Positions 5,566-5,628 of a DNA stretch of 5,628 bases are shown here, in pieces (within the stretch, counting starts at the first letter, position 1; every line of letters begins with the position of its first letter). The position numbers and the translations under genes were made by a program. The notes under the pieces were generated by a model. The model worked only from the letters and a program-made list of their open reading frames with translations, had not been told where the DNA came from and did no database searches. The DNA comes from Desulfobacca acetoxidans (GTDB lineage: Bacteria; Desulfobacterota; Desulfobaccia; Desulfobaccales; 0-14-0-80-60-11): positions 1-5,628 of the forward strand of contig DYJG01000202.1 in assembly GCA_020723225.1 (NCBI GenBank), in the 5' to 3' direction.

Positions 5566-5628
5566 CGGCGTCCATCTGTGTTTATCGGCGGTTAAATATT
5601 AACCGCCGATGCACGCCGATAAACGCCG
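5566..5628. repeat. Decamer-periodic inverted repeat, running to the window edge
   Basis: The left half consists of three decamers starting CGGCG, CTGTG and CGGCG (5566-5595). After the spacer ATA comes the inverted half (5599-5628), whose reverse complement is three decamers all starting CGGCG. The halves agree at 24 of 30 positions, and the inner 12 bp (5584-5595 with 5599-5610) are perfect. The unit is roughly CGGCGTTNAT. It may continue past the window. It resembles dispersed intergenic repeats of the CATCTGTGTTTATC type that I recall from many bacteria; no function is evident. Confidence 0.6.

Overview
The window looks like a piece of chromosome from an anaerobic, cytochrome-rich bacterium, most likely of the Desulfobacterota (the former Deltaproteobacteria). 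This is an inference from three things: a large multihaem cytochrome c fused to a formate-dehydrogenase-type cytochrome b, GC-rich genes separated by AT-richer spacers full of hairpins, and apparent use of selenocysteine. All genes I accept lie on the + strand.

Layout. (1) Positions 100-1758 encode an exported protein with a pilus-assembly/secretin-type N-terminal beta domain followed by a glycoside-hydrolase-like barrel. (2) Positions 1759-2125 hold no gene I accept, but contain a perfect 13-bp hairpin and a GC-rich structured patch. (3) Positions 2126-2605 hold two small genes of unknown function, separated by a hairpin that abuts the second gene's Shine-Dalgarno sequence and closed by a strong intrinsic terminator (2658-2689). 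(4) Positions 2690-2862 form a promoter region with a tandem CGGGAAATTT repeat. (5) Positions 2863-5394 encode one large electron-transfer protein. (6) Positions 5395-5628 are an intergenic tail dense in palindromes, ending in a decamer-periodic inverted repeat.

The central observation is in region 5. The reading frame is interrupted once, by TGA at 3190-3192, and continues in the same frame to 5394. The part before the TGA has the signal peptide and one haem site (CX4CH). The part after has seven CXXCH sites and five membrane segments, but no signal peptide and no ribosome binding site. Nine bases lie between the TGA codon (after 3192) and the start, at 3201, of a perfect 8-bp stem capped by the tetraloop AGTT. 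It matches bacterial SECIS elements in spacing and in having G-U at the two middle loop positions. TGA is an ordinary stop for the first two genes here, so a changed genetic code is unlikely. I interpret the locus as one 843-residue selenoprotein with selenocysteine at residue 110: an octahaem cytochrome c/cytochrome b fusion, probably a menaquinol:periplasmic-cytochrome oxidoreductase of the general CbcL kind. A nonsense mutation or sequencing error remains possible and can be tested by aligning homologues.

Nothing ties the genes into one operon. The terminator at 2658-2689 separates the small genes from the cytochrome, which seems to have its own promoter.
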